Source: JASGCL01 sp965262775
Lineage (GTDB): Bacteria > Pseudomonadota > Alphaproteobacteria > JASGCL01
Length of the DNA stretch: 64,000 nt
Direction: 5' to 3'
Assembly: GCA_965262775.1 (NCBI GenBank)
Contig: CBDHFT010000006.1
Coordinates: forward strand, 1-64,000
Shown here: positions 61,347-64,000 of the stretch, piece by piece
Position numbering within the stretch: position 1 is the first letter of the stretch
Layout of the letters: every line of letters starts with the position of its first letter
The notes under the pieces: generated by a model
What the model saw: the letters and a program-made list of their open reading frames with translations, nothing else
What the model was told of the DNA's origin: nothing
The model's database searches: none
Translations under genes and position numbers: made by a program

Positions 61347-62089
61347 CCCGATTCAGAATGACGATCGCTTACAACGGCGCACCCTACGTCGGATGGCAAA
61401 GACAAAAAAATGGTTTGTCGGTGCAAGAAATCATCGAACAGGCCATAGCCAAGATAGAAGGCAAACCCGTTACGATTCACGCCGCGGGCCGCACCGACAG
61501 CGGGGTGCATGCCCTGGGTCAGGTTATTTCTTTTGACATGGCGCGTTCTATATCGCCCGAAAAATTATTATTGGCGGTTAATTATTATTTGAAACCGCAC
61601 CCCATCGGCGTCAGCGAATGCAGGGTGGTGAGCGATGATTTCCATGCGCGCTTCACCGCCACGGGGCGCGATTATTTGTATCGGGTTTTTAATCGTGCCG
61701 CGCCCCCAGTGTTGGTGCGCGATTTGGTATGGCATGTTATCAAACCGTTGGATGTTGCCGCGATGCAACAGGGGGCAAAGTTCTTCTTCGGCAAGCATGA
61801 TTTTACCAGCTTTCGCGCCAGCGAGTGCCAGGCACCATCGCCCATTAAAACCATCGAAAAAGCCGATATTGTGGTGCGCGGCGATGAGATAGAATTCTTT
61901 TTTTCGGCGCGGTCATTTTTGCATCATCAAGTTCGCAACATGGTGGGAACCCTTGTCGAAATTGGCAAGGGGATGAGGCAACCCGAAGCCGTGAAGGAAA
62001 TATTATTAGCAAAAGATAGAAAGGTGGCGGGCGTTACCGCCCCCGCGACAGGGTTATGTTTGATGAAGGTGCATTACGACGCCCGTTGA
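61343..62089 (+). CDS. truA: tRNA pseudouridine(38-40) synthase
   Basis: 248 residues. TIAYNGAPYVGWQRQKNGLS at the start, catalytic aspartate in AAGRTDSGVHALGQV (about residue 52), FHARFTATGRDYLYRVFNRA, DFTSFRASECQAPSPIKTIE and FLHHQVRNMVGTLVEIGKG. It modifies the anticodon stem-loop of many tRNAs. It is coupled to the SDR gene upstream, and its end overlaps the convergent glycosyltransferase by 16 bases. Confidence 0.96.
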   Translation: MTRFRMTIAYNGAPYVGWQRQKNGLSVQEIIEQAIAKIEGKPVTIHAAGRTDSGVHALGQVISFDMARSISPEKLLLAVNYYLKPHPIGVSECRVVSDDFHARFTATGRDYLYRVFNRAAPPVLVRDLVWHVIKPLDVAAMQQGAKFFFGKHDFTSFRASECQAPSPIKTIEKADIVVRGDEIEFFFSARSFLHHQVRNMVGTLVEIGKGMRQPEAVKEILLAKDRKVAGVTAPATGLCLMKVHYDAR

Positions 62090-63276
62090 TATTTGCGCTT
62101 TTTATTTTTTATTGCCAGGGCAAATAATTGCGCCAGCTGTTCCTGTTTATCAGTCAAAGAGAATTTTTCGACGACGGTTTGTCGCGCATGTTCGCCCATG
62201 ATTAATTCTTGTTCGCGAGTCATACGCAGGGCGCGCATGATAACCCCCGCCAAGGAAGCGTGGGAATCGGCGGCGAATAAAAAACCATTGACCTCATGCT
62301 GGATCTGCTCCAACGCGGCACCGTGGTTGGGGGCGATGACTATTTTTTTGCATGCCATAGCCTCCACCGTTGTGCGGCCAAAACTTTCGGGGCGGCGACT
62401 GGCATTGACCACCATGGCCGACGATTCATAAAATGGTAAAAGATAATCTTGGTAAGGCAAAAAACCAACCGCTTGCGACAAACCATGTTGATGAACAAGC
62501 CGTTGCAATTTTTTTATCACCCATGGGCGACCCACCGATTGTAATAACAAAACCACATTATCACATTGCTCGCGCGTTGCTTGGTTGCCAAATAATTCGA
62601 TGAATGTTTTCACCAAGAACCATTGGCCTTTAAGATATGAAACACGCCCAGGCATAAAAATAACCCGTGGGTTTTTATAATTGGGAAAAATATTTTGCAC
62701 CTGTTGTTTGGCGTTAGCCAGCGTAGCAGGGGGGATAGCCGCGGGGGAATTTTTCTTTTCATCCACCCCGCCATAAATAACCAGGATAGGATTCTTTGGT
62801 CTGTAAATTTTTTTGATATGTTTTTGGACAAACCAGCTGACGGCATGAATAATATCGCCGCGCGTCATCACGCGATTATAGATTTTTTTTAAGAAAGAAT
62901 TGTAACCGCTGTAAACCCCATGAAACCCCGTGACGAAGGGCACACCAAACCACCTTGCCAATAAAAAACCATACCAAGCGGGAAGGCGACTGCCCGCATA
63001 GATCACATCTACCTTCTGGGTTTTTAATATTTTATACAACGACCAAAGAATGGCGGGTGGGAAATAACGCCGCCATGTTCTTTTGAATGGAACGAACACG
63101 TGCCTTGCGCCAATGGCTTTTAACAACGGCACCATGGCACCGCCCGACGACGCGACCAAAACCCGCCCCCCCGCTTTGATGACGGCTTGGGCTGCATCTA
63201 TTGTAAATCCCTCAACGCCGCCCGCATTCATTGCAGGAATTAAAAATAAAATTGTTTTATTTCTTAACAGGGCCAT
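62074..63276 (-). CDS. Glycosyltransferase family 4 protein
   Basis: 400 residues from the ATG at 63276 (63315 is possible but overlaps mlaD by 59 bases). N-domain: ILFLIPAMNAGGVEGFTIDA, VYAGSRLPAWYGFLLARWFG, GFHGVYSGYNSFLKK. C-domain of the GT-B fold: VIFMPGRVSYLKGQWFLVKT, VGFLPYQDYLLPFYESSAMV, and the nucleotide-sugar motif RRPESFGRTTVEAMACKKIV (E-x7-E type). It probably adds a sugar to lipopolysaccharide or another surface glycan at the inner membrane. It overlaps the end of mlaD by 20 bases, and truA convergently. Confidence 0.88.
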   Translation of the reverse strand: MALLRNKTILFLIPAMNAGGVEGFTIDAAQAVIKAGGRVLVASSGGAMVPLLKAIGARHVFVPFKRTWRRYFPPAILWSLYKILKTQKVDVIYAGSRLPAWYGFLLARWFGVPFVTGFHGVYSGYNSFLKKIYNRVMTRGDIIHAVSWFVQKHIKKIYRPKNPILVIYGGVDEKKNSPAAIPPATLANAKQQVQNIFPNYKNPRVIFMPGRVSYLKGQWFLVKTFIELFGNQATREQCDNVVLLLQSVGRPWVIKKLQRLVHQHGLSQAVGFLPYQDYLLPFYESSAMVVNASRRPESFGRTTVEAMACKKIVIAPNHGAALEQIQHEVNGFLFAADSHASLAGVIMRALRMTREQELIMGEHARQTVVEKFSLTDKQEQLAQLFALAIKNKKRKYQRAS

Positions 63277-63760
63277 TATTATTTTGCGATGGGTTATTTT
63301 GTCCCCCAACGGCATTGAGCACGAAAATAGCGCGCCCGATCATGTCTTCCAGCGATGGTTGGCTGGCTGTTCTTTCGAATGTTGCACCCGCGGCCAGCGG
63401 TTCGGTCGCGTTGCCTTGCTCAATTTTTATTTCGGGCGCGCCCAATAATCCTGACGAACCAACCACCAACAAACTATCTTTGGGTAATTTGATATTTTGT
63501 TTTATTTGCAGTTCTAATTCGGCGCGATAGGTTTGTGGATTAAGGGTTTTGCTTTTCACCTGGCCAATTTTTATGCCCGCCATTTTCACGGGGCTACCCG
63601 CGTCAATTCCTGACGCGCTATCCAACGAAGCCTTGACGATGTAATATTGATTACCAAAAAGGTCGGCCTTATCACGCCATAATTGCCAACCAAAGGCCAG
63701 GGCCAAAATCAATAGGCCCGCGCCCAAAATAATCTCTAACGAGCTGTGTTTTATTTTCAT
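63257..63760 (-). CDS. mlaD: MCE-domain lipid transfer protein MlaD
   Basis: 167 residues. An N-terminal anchor helix (LEIILGAGLLILALAFGWQL, about 8-27) is followed by one MCE domain: IVKASLDSASGIDAGSPVKM, AGIKIGQVKSKTLNPQTYRA, ELELQIKQNIKLPKDSLLVV and SSGLLGAPEIKIEQGN. It is a periplasmic lipid shuttle for the Mla pathway; the likely partners mlaF and mlaE are about 10 kb away. It follows a second MCE gene by 9 bases. Confidence 0.9.
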   Translation of the reverse strand: MKIKHSSLEIILGAGLLILALAFGWQLWRDKADLFGNQYYIVKASLDSASGIDAGSPVKMAGIKIGQVKSKTLNPQTYRAELELQIKQNIKLPKDSLLVVGSSGLLGAPEIKIEQGNATEPLAAGATFERTASQPSLEDMIGRAIFVLNAVGGQNNPSQNNNGPVKK

Positions 63761-63769
63761 GTTGTATTT

Positions 63770-64000
63770 CTAAGGTGTGTTTTTGGTTAAATTTGTTTTG
63801 GATTCGGCACGTTGTAGCACCAACAAAAGTAATTTTTCAATGGCTACCGAACCTGATGTATAGATAATTTCATTGCCATTGGCAAGGTTAGCGAAACTGC
63901 CCCCAGGGGTGATGTTGATAACCTTCGGCTGGCTCAGGCCATAAGAAACAATGGCGAAGGTGCTATCATCGGCCAGGTTTAAATTGTTTCTCACCGCCAT
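63770..64000 (-). CDS. Second MCE-domain (MlaD-like) protein, C-terminal part (partial)
   Basis: The frame runs off the window. The visible 76 residues (NNLNLADDSTFAIVSYGL, INITPGGSFANLANGNEIIY, TSGSVAIEKLLLLVLQRA) match the second half of an MCE domain and the helix after it, in the same pattern as MlaD. The apparent ATG at the window edge is probably an internal Met. The protein ends KTNLTKNTP. It appears to be a tandem paralogue of the mlaD gene that follows it. Confidence 0.7.
   Translation of the reverse strand: MAVRNNLNLADDSTFAIVSYGLSQPKVINITPGGSFANLANGNEIIYTSGSVAIEKLLLLVLQRAESKTNLTKNTP

Noticed and set aside
1..64000. CRISPR array, rRNA, tRNA, insertion sequence with transposase, or phage genes
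   Set aside because: No regular spaced repeats, no conserved RNA cores in the gaps, and no transposase, integrase or phage structural protein in any frame I read.

Overview
The window looks like chromosomal DNA of a Gram-negative alphaproteobacterium of moderate GC content with many A/T homopolymer runs. Evidence: lipid A synthesis (lpxC), an Mla lipid-transport system, an alphaproteobacterial-type Pst locus with long PstC and PstA, a YcgN protein, an F1 ATP synthase epsilon subunit, and the standard genetic code (TGA used as stop). I cannot name the order or genus. Biosynthesis of folate, purine, pyrimidine, NAD, leucine and molybdopterin suggests a fairly self-sufficient cell rather than a strongly reduced endosymbiont. 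I see no rRNA, tRNA or CRISPR array.

Layout: 1-5 kb ends the atp operon (atpD, atpC), then a lytic transglycosylase, moaB, cobU, a nitroreductase and a sugar nucleotidyltransferase. 5-15 kb holds pgk, an ion transporter, a DUF192 protein, a molybdopterin operon (moeA-moaD-moaE-GNAT), acnA and ffh. 15-26 kb holds lpxC, rlpA, mgtE, an EamA transporter, the rpsF-rpsR-rplI ribosomal operon and an RND efflux pump pair. 26-33 kb is pstS-pstC-pstA-pstB-phoU with a methyltransferase-like gene. 32.7-36.3 kb is a GDP-mannose/GDP-fucose block (fcl, gmd, manC) in which fcl is frameshifted. 36-48 kb contains an acyl-CoA synthetase, the pabC-pabAB pair, a nitrilase-type amidase, ycgN, radA, cvpA, purF and nadE.

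48-55 kb is the unusual part: a twice-frameshifted amidase, two very AT-rich spacers around leuC, a unit with a consensus promoter that encodes an orphan 121-residue protein whose DNA can fold into a three-way junction, two tandem micro-ORFs that are paralogues of each other (the second antisense to the end of mlaF), then mlaF and mlaE. Between mlaE and carB sits a NYN-domain nuclease gene with its own palindrome-containing promoter, enclosed by a 74-bp direct repeat of the carB 3' end. This is a likely integrated islet and my best candidate for an undescribed element. 55-64 kb is carB, a pentapeptide-repeat membrane protein, an SDR epimerase, truA, a glycosyltransferase and two tandem MCE-domain (mlaD) genes.

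All calls were made by eye from sequence and translated peptides; no database search was run.
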